DNA from: Methylobacterium sp. J-076
Lineage (GTDB): Bacteria > Pseudomonadota > Alphaproteobacteria > Rhizobiales > Beijerinckiaceae
Reading direction: 5' to 3'
NCBI RefSeq assembly: GCF_022829405.1
Contig: NZ_JAKSXW010000141.1
Location: 34,973 to 98,972, forward strand
Length of the DNA: 64,000 nucleotides
In this document: positions 35,938 to 44,214 of the stretch, one piece after another
Position numbering within the stretch: the first letter of the stretch is position 1
Layout of the letters: every line of letters begins with the position of its first letter
Notes under the pieces: generated by a model
The model's input: the letters and a program-made list of their open reading frames with translations, nothing else
What the model was told of the DNA's origin: nothing
Databases searched by the model: none
Translations under genes and position numbers: made by a program

Positions 35938-37440
35938 ATGTTTCCCAAGCCTGCCTCGGGCCTGCGGCCCAACACCTTCACCTACGAGCAGCAACCTCTG
36001 GTGAAGCCGACGGGCTTCCGGGAATACGACGCGCGCTGGCTCTACCCCGGCGAGCTGAACCTGATGGGCGTCCAGGCGCTGGGCCTCGGCATCGGCACCC
36101 TGGTGCACGAGCTGGGCGTGCGGCCCGACATCGTCACCGGCCACGATTTCCGCAGCTACTCCTCCGCTATCAAGCTCGCCCTGATCGCCGGGATGCAGGC
36201 GGCGGGCCTGCGGGTGAAGGATATCGGCCTCGCCCTGTCGCCGATGGCCTATTTCGGCCAGTTCGCCCTGGATTGCCGCTGCGTGGCGATGGTCACCGCC
36301 TCGCACAACGACAACGGCTGGACCGGCGTGAAGATGGGCGCCAACCGCCCGATGACCTTCGGCCCCGACGAGATGGGCCGCCTGAAGGAGATCGTGCTGG
36401 GGGGCACCTACCAGTACCGCAGCGGCGGCTCCTACGAGTTCGTGGAGGGCTTCGCCGAGACCTACCTGAAGGACCTTAAGTCCCGGGCCAAGCCGATCTC
36501 CCGCAAGCTCAAGGTCGTGGCCGCCTGCGGCAACGGCACCGCGGGCGCCTTCGCCCCGCGCCTGCTGGAGGCGCTGGGCGTCGAAGTCATCCCCCTCGAC
36601 GTCGAGCCCGACTACAATTTCCCCCGGTACAACCCGAACCCCGAGGACATGGAGATGCTCCATGCCATCGCGGCCAAGGTGAAGGAGACCGGCGCCGATG
36701 TCGGCCTCGGCTTCGACGGTGACGGCGACCGCTGCGGCGTGGTGGATGACGAGGGCGAGGAGATCTTCGCCGACAAGATCGGCGTGATGCTCGCCCGCGA
36801 CCTCGGCAAGCTCCACCCCGGTTCGACCTTCGTGGTCGATGTGAAGTCCACCGGCCTCTACAACACCGATCCCGAACTCCAGGCGCTCGCGATCAAGACC
36901 GACTACTGGAAGACCGGCCATTCCTACATCAAGCGCCGGGTGAACGAGCTGGGGGCCCTGGCGGGGTTCGAGAAGTCCGGCCACTTCTTCTTCAACGAGC
37001 CGATCGGGCGGGGCTACGACGACGGCCTGCTCACCGCGATCAGCGTCATCGAGATGCTCGACCGCAACCCCGGCAAGTCCATGGCGGACCTCTACCGGGC
37101 CCTGCCCAAGACCTGGGGCTCGCCGACCATGTCGCCCCATTGCGACGACGAGGTGAAGTACGGCGTGGTCGAGAAGGTCACCGAGCGGTTCCGGGCCATG
37201 CAGGCCTCGGGCGAGCCGATCGCCGGCTCGCCGATCACCGACCTCGTCACCGTCAACGGCGTGCGGATCTCCACCGAGGACGGCACCTGGGGGTTGGTCC
37301 GCGCCTCGTCCAACAAGCCGGAGCTGGTGGTGGTGATCGAGAGCCCGGCTTCCGAGGCACGGCTGCATGCCATGTTCCAGGCGGTGGACGCGGTGCTGCG
37401 GGAGAACCCCGAGGTCGGACCCTACAACCAGACGATCTGA
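35938..37440 (+). CDS. Phosphomannomutase/phosphoglucomutase
   Basis: Interconverts hexose 6- and 1-phosphates for sugar-nucleotide, glycan or exopolysaccharide synthesis. It has 500 residues of the alpha-D-phosphohexomutase family. The phosphoserine loop is TASHNDNGWTGVKMG, the metal-binding loop DGDGDRCGVVD, a sugar-binding loop lies near EKSGHFFFNE, and the phosphate-binding loop is in the C-terminal domain (RASSNKPELVVVIES). The family usually has about 450-470 residues; the extra length is mostly a 25-residue N-terminal lead. GGAG six bases upstream fixes the start. ManB or Pgm specificity cannot be told apart. Confidence 0.93.
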   Translation: MFPKPASGLRPNTFTYEQQPLVKPTGFREYDARWLYPGELNLMGVQALGLGIGTLVHELGVRPDIVTGHDFRSYSSAIKLALIAGMQAAGLRVKDIGLALSPMAYFGQFALDCRCVAMVTASHNDNGWTGVKMGANRPMTFGPDEMGRLKEIVLGGTYQYRSGGSYEFVEGFAETYLKDLKSRAKPISRKLKVVAACGNGTAGAFAPRLLEALGVEVIPLDVEPDYNFPRYNPNPEDMEMLHAIAAKVKETGADVGLGFDGDGDRCGVVDDEGEEIFADKIGVMLARDLGKLHPGSTFVVDVKSTGLYNTDPELQALAIKTDYWKTGHSYIKRRVNELGALAGFEKSGHFFFNEPIGRGYDDGLLTAISVIEMLDRNPGKSMADLYRALPKTWGSPTMSPHCDDEVKYGVVEKVTERFRAMQASGEPIAGSPITDLVTVNGVRISTEDGTWGLVRASSNKPELVVVIESPASEARLHAMFQAVDAVLRENPEVGPYNQTI

Positions 37441-37819
37441 GACCCGGCCGAGGGCCGCTCCGGGGCGTGCCTCAGGAATCGGGGCGGGGTTGGCGAAACC
37501 CTGTCTCTGTCCAAGTGGTGGCGCCCGGGGGCGGCCTAACCCTCGCTCAAGGCCGCGGCCCCCCGCGGGATGTCGGCAGTTTCCTGCCGGAATCCCGGGG
37601 AGGTGGGCGAGGATGTCGCGGGCTACGCACTAAAATTGGTGCACCGAAGCCACAGGAGAGCGGTTTCAGGAGCATATTCTCCCGGAGGGGAGTTGCGGGG
37701 CGGACGGGCACGGCACATCGTCTGCGGCCATGCAGATGCATTTGTCCGTAAGGCCTTCGCCTCCGCCTCCTGACCTTGTCGCCCGCATCGCGGGCCGTGC
37801 ACCTGCGAGCGCCCGACCG
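37441..37819. other. 379-bp gap before the PHA depolymerase gene
   Basis: No gene is seen. A short CTCCC-GG-AGGGGAG palindrome lies near 37679-37692. An in-frame ATG at 37730 would lengthen the depolymerase by 30 residues. I see no clear promoter, tRNA or repeat. Confidence 0.5.
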
Positions 37820-39028
37820 ATGCTGTACGATGCGTTCGATCTGCAAAGCGATGTCGCCGCGCAGATGAGGGGCTGGGGCCGCCTGATCGATTCCGCCTGG
37901 ACGCCCTGGGCGTCGTTCGGCCAGCCCATCGCCTGGATGTCGGCCAGCGCGCGCATGATGATGCGGGCGGGGCTGACCTTCTCCCGGCCCGCCTACGGCA
38001 TCGAGACCGTGATGGTCGGCAACCGCGAGGTGGCCGTGGCGGAGGAGAAGGTCGAGGTGACGCCCTTCGGCACCCTGCTGCGCTTCCGCAAGGACATCGT
38101 GACGGAGCAGCCGAAGGTGCTGGTGGTGGCGCCCCTCTCCGGCCATTTCGCGACGCTGCTGCGGGCGACGGTGCGGACGATGCTGCCGGACCACGACGTC
38201 TACATCACGGACTGGCACAACGCCCGCGACGTGCCCCTCTCGGAGGGGCGCTTCGGCTTCGACGACTACGTCGCCCACCTCGTCGGCTTCCTGCAGACGA
38301 TGGGCGAGGGCTCGCACCTCGTCGCCGTCTGCCAGCCGGCGGTGCAGGCGCTGGCCGCCGCCGCGGTGATGGCGCAGACGAAGGACGCCGCCGTGCCGCG
38401 CAGCATGACGCTGATGGCAGGGCCGGTGGATTGCCGCATCAACCCCACCGGCGTGAACGAGCTCGCCACCTCGAAGCCGATCGAGTGGTTCGAGAAGAAC
38501 CTGATCTCCACGGTCCCGTCCCGCCACAAGGGCGCGGGCCGGCGGGTCTATCCGGGCTTCGTGCAGGTCTCCGCCTTCATGTCGATGAACGCCAAGCGGC
38601 ACATCCAGGGCCACAACGACCTGTTCTGGCACTTCGCCAACGGCGAGGACGACAAGGCGGCGGCGATCGAGACCTTCTACGACGAGTATTTCGCCGTCCT
38701 CGACCTCGCGGCGGATTTCTACCTGGAGACGGTCAAGACCGTGTTCCAGGACTACACCCTCGCCAAGAACGAGCTGACGTGGCGGGGCGAGCCCATCGAC
38801 ATGCGCTCCGTGCGCAAGACCGCGCTGATGACCGTCGAGGGCGAGCGCGACGACATCTGCGCCGTCGGCCAGACCATGGCCGCCCACGACCTGTGCACCA
38901 GCCTGCCGCCCTACATGCGGACCCACCATCTCCAGGCGGGCGTCGGCCATTACGGCGTGTTCGCCGGCCGGAAGTGGGAGAACCAGATCTACCCGCAGGT
39001 GCGAAACTTCATCCAGTCGCACGCCTGA
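37820..39028 (+). CDS. phaZ: Intracellular polyhydroxyalkanoate depolymerase
   Basis: Mobilises stored PHA granules to hydroxyacids. It has 402 residues; the Cupriavidus PhaZ1 family is about 420. The start MLYDAFDLQ matches the typical MLY... opening of this family. The nucleophile is Cys171 in VAVCQPAVQA instead of the Ser of ordinary lipases, and a conserved His is in QAGVGHYGVFAGRKW near the C-terminus. TDWHNARDVPL is also typical. An ATG 30 codons upstream is possible but extends beyond homologues. Together with phaE/phaC at 22.7-24.6 kb it shows an active storage cycle. Confidence 0.9.
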   Translation: MLYDAFDLQSDVAAQMRGWGRLIDSAWTPWASFGQPIAWMSASARMMMRAGLTFSRPAYGIETVMVGNREVAVAEEKVEVTPFGTLLRFRKDIVTEQPKVLVVAPLSGHFATLLRATVRTMLPDHDVYITDWHNARDVPLSEGRFGFDDYVAHLVGFLQTMGEGSHLVAVCQPAVQALAAAAVMAQTKDAAVPRSMTLMAGPVDCRINPTGVNELATSKPIEWFEKNLISTVPSRHKGAGRRVYPGFVQVSAFMSMNAKRHIQGHNDLFWHFANGEDDKAAAIETFYDEYFAVLDLAADFYLETVKTVFQDYTLAKNELTWRGEPIDMRSVRKTALMTVEGERDDICAVGQTMAAHDLCTSLPPYMRTHHLQAGVGHYGVFAGRKWENQIYPQVRNFIQSHA

Positions 39029-39085
39029 GTTGTCGCGTTGATTTGACCCGGCGTCGGGTCCGGCCCACCATGCTAGCCTTGCGGA

Positions 39086-41746
39086 ATGGGCGCTCGGGTG
39101 CCTGGGCGGGGCGGCGGATTGGGCAGCGTGAACAGCAGCCAACGCGGTGACGAGACGGGCGGCGGGCAGGAGAGGTCCGGCGACGCCGCGCGGCTCGACC
39201 GTCTCGTCGCCCGGGCGAAGGCCGTCGTCCTGTGGGAGGCGGCGTGGCCGATCCTCTGGCGCAGCCTCGCCATCGTCCTCGCCTTCCTCGCCCTGTCCTG
39301 GGCCGGGCTGTGGCTCGACCTGTCGCCGGTCTGGCGGAAGGTGGGGCTCGCCCTCTTCGCCGCCGCCCTCGTCGCCACGCTGATCCCCCTCGCGCGCCTG
39401 CCGCGCCCCGGCCGACGGGCCGCCCTGGCGCGGCTCGACCGGGAGGCTGCGGGCCGCGACCCGATCTTCGCCCACGGCCCCGCCTCGGCCGCCGAGGACG
39501 TGCTGGCGGTCGGCGCGGCCGATCCGGGCACCCGCGCCCTGTGGGCGCTGCACCGGGCCCGGGCCGCCCGGGCCGTGGCGGCGCTGCGGGTCGGCCCTCC
39601 CAGGCCGGGCATGGTCCGCCGGGATCCCTTCGCCCTCCGCGCCGGGCTCATCGTGGCCGCGGTCGCCACCCTGTTCGTGGCCGGGCCGGAATGGCGCCAG
39701 CGCCTCGGCGCCGCCTTCGACTGGAGCACGCCGCCCGCGCCGGGCCCGAACTTCCGCATCGACGCCTGGATCGATCCGCCGCTCTACACGCGGATGCCGC
39801 CGCTGTTGATCTCCATCGGCGCGGGTGACCAGCACCTGCGCGCGCCGGTCAACTCGCAGCTCATCGTCCGCATCGCGGGGGCGGGCGAGGGCGTGCAGAC
39901 CGCGCTGATGCCGGGCCGCGGCCTCGCCCCCATCCCGGGCCAGGCCCCGAGGCCGGACCTGCGCGAGGAGCGGTTCCGCGTCACGGGCGCCGCCGAACTG
40001 ACGCTCAGTACCCCCGCGGGCACGCAGCGCCTCACCGTCGAGGCGATCCCCGACCACGCCCCCGAGGTGACGCTGGTCGGCGGACCGGAGGTGAACGGCC
40101 GCGGGACCTTCACCCTCACCTACCGGGCCAAGGACGATTACGGCATCGCTTCCGCCGAGGGACTGGTGGAGCCCCTGACGCCGGGGCGCTCCCTGGTGCC
40201 GCCGCCGCACATCGCCCTCGCCCTGCCAGCCGATTCGAGCGGCCAGGCGGACACGAAGTCCCTCGTGGACCTCACCGACAACCCCTGGGCCGGGGCCAGG
40301 GTGCGCTTCCACATCGCCGTGAAGGACGAGGCGGGGCAGGAGGGCGCCACGCCCGTCTCGGAGATGACGCTTCCGGGCCGTCCGTTCCGCGATCCCCTCG
40401 CCCGGTCCCTCGCCGAGGAGCGGCGACGCCTCGTCACCGAACCCGATGCTGGTCGACCGCGGGTCCAGACCGGGCTCGACGCCCTGCTCATCGCCCCGGA
40501 CCTCTTCACGCCCCAGCCGGCGATCTACCTCGGCCTGCGGACCGCCGCGGGCCGCCTGCGCCGGGCGAGGACCGATGCCGACCTCACCGAGGTCGCCGAC
40601 CTCCTGTGGGAGATGGCCCTCAAGATCGAGGACGGCGACCTGTCGGATGCCGAGAAGCAGCTCCGCCAGGCGCAGGACCGCCTGAAGGAGGCCATCGACC
40701 GGAACGCGCCGGACGAGGAGGTCAAGCGCCTCACGCAGGACCTCAAGCAGGCCCTCGACAAGTTCCTGAACGAGATGGCCCAGAAGCAGGGTCGCGAGCC
40801 CGGCGAGCAGAGCCAACAGCAGCGCGGCGACAATCAGAACTCGAAGACCGTCACGCCCGACGACCTCAACAAGATGATTCAGCAGATGACCGAGGCGATG
40901 CAGCGCGGCGACACCGCCGAGGCGCAGCGCCTGATGGAGCAGCTGCGCAACATCCTCGAAAACCTCCAGACGGCGCAGAAGGGCTCCCGCGGCAACGAGG
41001 CGGCCAAGCAGATGCAGCGCCAGATGCGTGATCTGGACCAGATGTCCCGGGACCAGCAGGAGCTGCGGGACGAGACGTTCAAGGAGGGGAGCGAGCCGCG
41101 CAAGGGCCAGCGTCCCTCGAACCGGGGCGAGTCGCAACAGCAGGGCCAGCGCGGTGGCCAGCCGCAGCAGCAGGGGCAGCCGAACTCCCCCGGCCAGCAA
41201 GGGCAGCAGGGCCAGCAGGGCCAGCGGCAGGGCAAGAATCAGAACGGCAGCCCCGGCGATCGCCAGCAGGCCCTGCGCGAGCGGCTTCAGGACCTCGAGC
41301 AGCGCATGAAGGAGAACGGCATGCGCGGCGAGCAGGGCCTTGCGGACGCCGAGGACGCCATGCGCGAGGCGGAGGAGGCCCTCAAGCAGGGCAACGAGGG
41401 CGACGCCGTCGATGCCCAGGGCCGCGCCCTCGACGGGCTCCAGCGCGGCGCCGAGGGCATGTCCCAGCAGATGCAGGAGATGGCCCAGGGCCCGGGCGAG
41501 GGCCAACAGGGCGAGGGCCAGCAGCCCGGCCAAGAGGGTCAGGCCGGTGCCCGCGACGACGACCCGCTCGGCCGCCCGACCCGGGGCCGGGAGATGAGCG
41601 ACGGCCGGGTCCGCGTGCCCACCGCCGACGAGTCGGCCGTCCAGCGCGCCCGCCGGATCATGGAGGAGTTGCGCCGCAAACTCGGCGACCCGAGCCGCCC
41701 CCAGGAGGAGCTCGACTACTTCGAGCGGTTGCTGCGCCGGAACTGA
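39086..41746 (+). CDS. TIGR02302 family (DUF4175) membrane protein
   Basis: It has 886 residues; function unknown but widespread in alphaproteobacteria. Two or three membrane segments lie at about 55-75, 80-98 and 185-205. Then comes a periplasmic beta-rich part (NFRIDAWIDPPLYTRMPPLLI onward), followed by a long helical region from about 470. Residues about 555-830 are strongly Gln/Gly/Glu-rich, with repeated GQQGQ and QQQG units (low complexity). The start is uncertain: a GTG at 39128 (VNSSQRGD) is an alternative, and a TTGACC at 39043 could be a -35 that would favour it. The alphaproteobacterial context suggests an envelope role. Confidence 0.85.
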   Translation: MGARVPGRGGGLGSVNSSQRGDETGGGQERSGDAARLDRLVARAKAVVLWEAAWPILWRSLAIVLAFLALSWAGLWLDLSPVWRKVGLALFAAALVATLIPLARLPRPGRRAALARLDREAAGRDPIFAHGPASAAEDVLAVGAADPGTRALWALHRARAARAVAALRVGPPRPGMVRRDPFALRAGLIVAAVATLFVAGPEWRQRLGAAFDWSTPPAPGPNFRIDAWIDPPLYTRMPPLLISIGAGDQHLRAPVNSQLIVRIAGAGEGVQTALMPGRGLAPIPGQAPRPDLREERFRVTGAAELTLSTPAGTQRLTVEAIPDHAPEVTLVGGPEVNGRGTFTLTYRAKDDYGIASAEGLVEPLTPGRSLVPPPHIALALPADSSGQADTKSLVDLTDNPWAGARVRFHIAVKDEAGQEGATPVSEMTLPGRPFRDPLARSLAEERRRLVTEPDAGRPRVQTGLDALLIAPDLFTPQPAIYLGLRTAAGRLRRARTDADLTEVADLLWEMALKIEDGDLSDAEKQLRQAQDRLKEAIDRNAPDEEVKRLTQDLKQALDKFLNEMAQKQGREPGEQSQQQRGDNQNSKTVTPDDLNKMIQQMTEAMQRGDTAEAQRLMEQLRNILENLQTAQKGSRGNEAAKQMQRQMRDLDQMSRDQQELRDETFKEGSEPRKGQRPSNRGESQQQGQRGGQPQQQGQPNSPGQQGQQGQQGQRQGKNQNGSPGDRQQALRERLQDLEQRMKENGMRGEQGLADAEDAMREAEEALKQGNEGDAVDAQGRALDGLQRGAEGMSQQMQEMAQGPGEGQQGEGQQPGQEGQAGARDDDPLGRPTRGREMSDGRVRVPTADESAVQRARRIMEELRRKLGDPSRPQEELDYFERLLRRN

Positions 41747-41753
41747 CGCGCGG

Positions 41754-41851
41754 GCGGTGATCGCGGGCGCAGTGCGGCGTCCCGGGGCGGTGGGCCGTTC
41801 CCGGAAGTGGCGCGTCCCTGGATTGCTTCGCTTCGCTCGCAAGGACGGCGG
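41754..41851. repeat. Dispersed palindromic repeat, first of a tandem pair
   Basis: The left half is degraded (GATCGCGGGCGCAGTGCGGC); the right half is intact: GTCCCTGGATTGCTTCGCTT then CGCTCGCAAGGACGG. It starts eight bases past the TIGR02302 stop. The internal GGAAGTGGCG is shared with the next copy. Confidence 0.65.
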
Positions 41852-41869
41852 TGGCGTTTGTATGCACTC

Positions 41870-41967
41870 CCGTCACTGCGAGCGCAGCGAAGCAGCCCAG
41901 GGCGGCGGGCTGTTCTCGGAAGTGGCGTGTCCCTGGGTTGCCGCTCTGCGCGCGAGGAGGCCGGTGC
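41870..41967. repeat. Dispersed palindromic repeat, second of a tandem pair
   Basis: Left half CCGTCACTGCGAGCGCAGCG then AAGCAGCCCAGGGCGGCGGG. The middle CTCGGAAGTGGCGTGTCCCT nearly repeats the previous copy. The right half is partly lost. It lies 16 bp before the chrA end. Confidence 0.65.
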
Positions 41968-41982
41968 CGGGTCCCGCCTCGG

Positions 41983-43338
41983 TCAGCCCGTGGCGTAGCC
42001 GGCGAGGTAGAGCATCAGCCCCGCCGCCGCGCAGCCGCCCAGCACCGTGGCCAAGCCCAGGCCGAACCGCAGGGTGGCCACGACGGCGACGAGCGAGAGT
42101 GCGAGGGCCGCGGGGTCGAGGCTGCCCATGACCGGCACGTCGAGGGCGAAGCCGAGGCCCCGCACGGGCTGCACCTCCCGGAAGATCGTGTGCAGGGAGA
42201 ACCAGACGGCGAGGTTGAGGATCACCCCGACCACCGCTGCCGTCACCGCGTTGAGCGCGCCGACGACCCGGGCGTTGCCGCGCAGGGCCTCCGCAAAGGG
42301 TGCGGCCAGGAAGACGAACAGGAAGCAGGGCACGAAGGTGACCCAGGTGGCGAGCAGGCCGCCGAGGATGCCCGCCGTCAGCGGCGCCAACTCGCCGGAG
42401 TTGCGGTAGGCCCCCAGGAAGGCGACGAACTGCATCACCATGATGAGCGGCCCCGGCGTCGTCTCCGCGAGGCCGAGCCCGTCGAGCATCTCCCGCGGCT
42501 GGAGCCAGTGGAAGTTCTCCACCGCCTGCTGGGCCACGTAGGCCAGGGCGGCATAGGCCCCGCCGAACGTCACCACCGCCATGGTGGAGAAGAACGTCGC
42601 GATCCGCGCAAACACGTCGCCCGACCCGCGCGCCAGAAGGATCGCCCCCACCGGCACGAGCCAGAGGGTGAGGCAGAGGGCGGCGGTGCGGAAGGCGCCG
42701 CGCCGGTCCCTCGTATGGGCGGGGAGCGCATCGCCGAGCAGGCTGCCGCCCCCGGCCGGTGGCCCCGTCCCGGCGAAGGCGGCCGAACCGGCCTGCGCCG
42801 CGGCGAAGCCGATCAGCCCCGCGGCCAGCACGATGGCGGGGAAGGGCAGGGCGAACAGGAAGATGCCGAGGAACGAAGCGGCGGCCAGGGCCCATTGCGC
42901 CCGCGTCCGCAGGGCCCGGCGACCCACCCGCAGCACGGCCTGCAGCACGATCGCCAGCACGGCGGCCTTCAGCCCGAAGAACAGGGCGCCGATGGCGGGG
43001 ACCTGGCCGTATAGGGCGTAGACGATGGACAGCGCCATGATCGAGACGGCGCCGGGCAGGACGAACAGCACCCCGGCGATCACCCCGCCGGCCGTCCGGT
43101 GCATCAGCCAGCCGAGATAGGTGGCGAGCTGCTGCGCCTCCGGGCCGGGGAGCAGCATGCAGACGTTGAGGGCGTGGAGGAAGCGGCCCTCATCGACCCA
43201 GCGCCGTTCCTCCACGACGATCCGGTGCATCACGGCGATCTGCCCGGCCGGGCCGCCGAACGACAGGGCGGCGATCCGCGCCCACACCACCGTCGCCTCG
43301 CGGAGGCTCACGCCGTGGTGGGGCGGGGGGACGGTCAT
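41983..43338 (-). CDS. chrA: Chromate transporter, ChrA family
   Basis: CHR-superfamily inner-membrane protein that exports chromate. It has 451 residues with the two-half long form. The first half has the signature LSFGGPAGQIAVMHRIVVEE and NVCMLLPGPEAQQLATYLGW; the second has VVTFGGAYAALAYVAQQAV and LGLAETTPGPLIMVMQFVAFLGAY. There are about ten hydrophobic segments. Its ATG overlaps the stop of the SEC-C gene by four bases, so it is the last gene of a unit starting at pheT. Chromate resistance is inferred only from family. Confidence 0.9.
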   Translation of the reverse strand: MTVPPPHHGVSLREATVVWARIAALSFGGPAGQIAVMHRIVVEERRWVDEGRFLHALNVCMLLPGPEAQQLATYLGWLMHRTAGGVIAGVLFVLPGAVSIMALSIVYALYGQVPAIGALFFGLKAAVLAIVLQAVLRVGRRALRTRAQWALAAASFLGIFLFALPFPAIVLAAGLIGFAAAQAGSAAFAGTGPPAGGGSLLGDALPAHTRDRRGAFRTAALCLTLWLVPVGAILLARGSGDVFARIATFFSTMAVVTFGGAYAALAYVAQQAVENFHWLQPREMLDGLGLAETTPGPLIMVMQFVAFLGAYRNSGELAPLTAGILGGLLATWVTFVPCFLFVFLAAPFAEALRGNARVVGALNAVTAAVVGVILNLAVWFSLHTIFREVQPVRGLGFALDVPVMGSLDPAALALSLVAVVATLRFGLGLATVLGGCAAAGLMLYLAGYATG

Positions 43339-44207
43339 GAGGTCGGCGGCATCCACGACGCCTCCGCCTCGACCTTGCCGAGGCAGCACTTCTTGAACTT
43401 CTTGCCGGAGCCGCAGGGGCAGGGGTCGTTGCGGCCCACATCCTTGTACGGGTTGCGCTGGGGCTCGCCGAAGCCCTCCCGGGTCCAGTCGAGGGCGGCG
43501 ACGGCGTCATCGAGATAGCCGTACTGCTCCGGGGGCAGCCGCTCCCGATCCTCCGGGTGCCGCTCGGCCTCGCGCAGGGCCTCCCGGAACCAGTCCGGGT
43601 CGCTCGAGGCCGGGTCGATGCGGCCATCCTTCCGGGCGGCCTCGACCCGGGGGGCGAGGTCGCGCAGGCCGAGATAGGCGATGGACTCCTCCCAGGCGCC
43701 CCAGCCGATGTCGCCCTCCACGGCGGCCTTGGCATCGTCGAACCGCACGAGCAGCCGGTGCAGCCGCTCCCGCTCGATCCGCCCGTCGATGCACAGGAAG
43801 GTGCAGGCGTCGAGGACAGCCTGCCGGATCGCATCGTCCAGGCTGCTGTCGAGGATCAGGCGGAAGAGCGGCTCGGTCTCCCCGTCGAACAGGCTCGCCA
43901 GCACCCGCGCGAGGGTGCCCGAGACCGCATCGCCCAGCACCGCCTCCACCACCTCGAGATCCTGCCGGAGGAGGGCGAGGAGCGGGGTAAGGGCGCGGGT
44001 GTCCCGGGCCTGCGCCATGACGTGCACGCCCCAGAACAGGAGGTTCGCCTCCCGCTCGTCCAGCTCGGCCCCCGTCGCGGCCTTCTCCAGCAGCGGTAGC
44101 GCCGCCCCGGCGATGGCATCCGGATGCTCGCACGCCTTGCGCAGGGCGGCGGCCGGCAGGTGGACCGCCCCGGCCAAGTCCTCGATGAGCAGTGCCAGGG
44201 TGGTCAT
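43335..44207 (-). CDS. DUF1186 protein with C-terminal SEC-C zinc motif
   Basis: It has 290 residues. The N-terminal helical part (1-230) fits DUF1186, a HEAT-like domain found with SEC-C. Near the C-terminus is the SEC-C motif GRNDPCPCGSGKKFKKCC (Cys-x-Cys...Cys-Cys), the zinc element also at the end of SecA that binds SecB or nucleic acid. Function is unknown. It starts seven bases after the pheT stop and is coupled to chrA through an ATGA overlap. Confidence 0.82.
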   Translation of the reverse strand: MTTLALLIEDLAGAVHLPAAALRKACEHPDAIAGAALPLLEKAATGAELDEREANLLFWGVHVMAQARDTRALTPLLALLRQDLEVVEAVLGDAVSGTLARVLASLFDGETEPLFRLILDSSLDDAIRQAVLDACTFLCIDGRIERERLHRLLVRFDDAKAAVEGDIGWGAWEESIAYLGLRDLAPRVEAARKDGRIDPASSDPDWFREALREAERHPEDRERLPPEQYGYLDDAVAALDWTREGFGEPQRNPYKDVGRNDPCPCGSGKKFKKCCLGKVEAEASWMPPTS

Positions 44208-44214
44208 GCCGGCG

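Noticed and set aside
40740..41560. Gln/Gly-rich tandem repeat as a mobile or phase-variable element
   Set aside because: The DNA units are irregular and stay in frame within the TIGR02302 protein. This is ordinary low-complexity protein sequence.
37547..41842. A 1431-codon open frame on the minus strand opposite phaZ and the TIGR02302 gene
   Set aside because: High G+C leaves few stops in the antisense frames. The translation is low-complexity Leu/Ala/Arg/His sequence with no domain, and the plus-strand genes have clear motifs.
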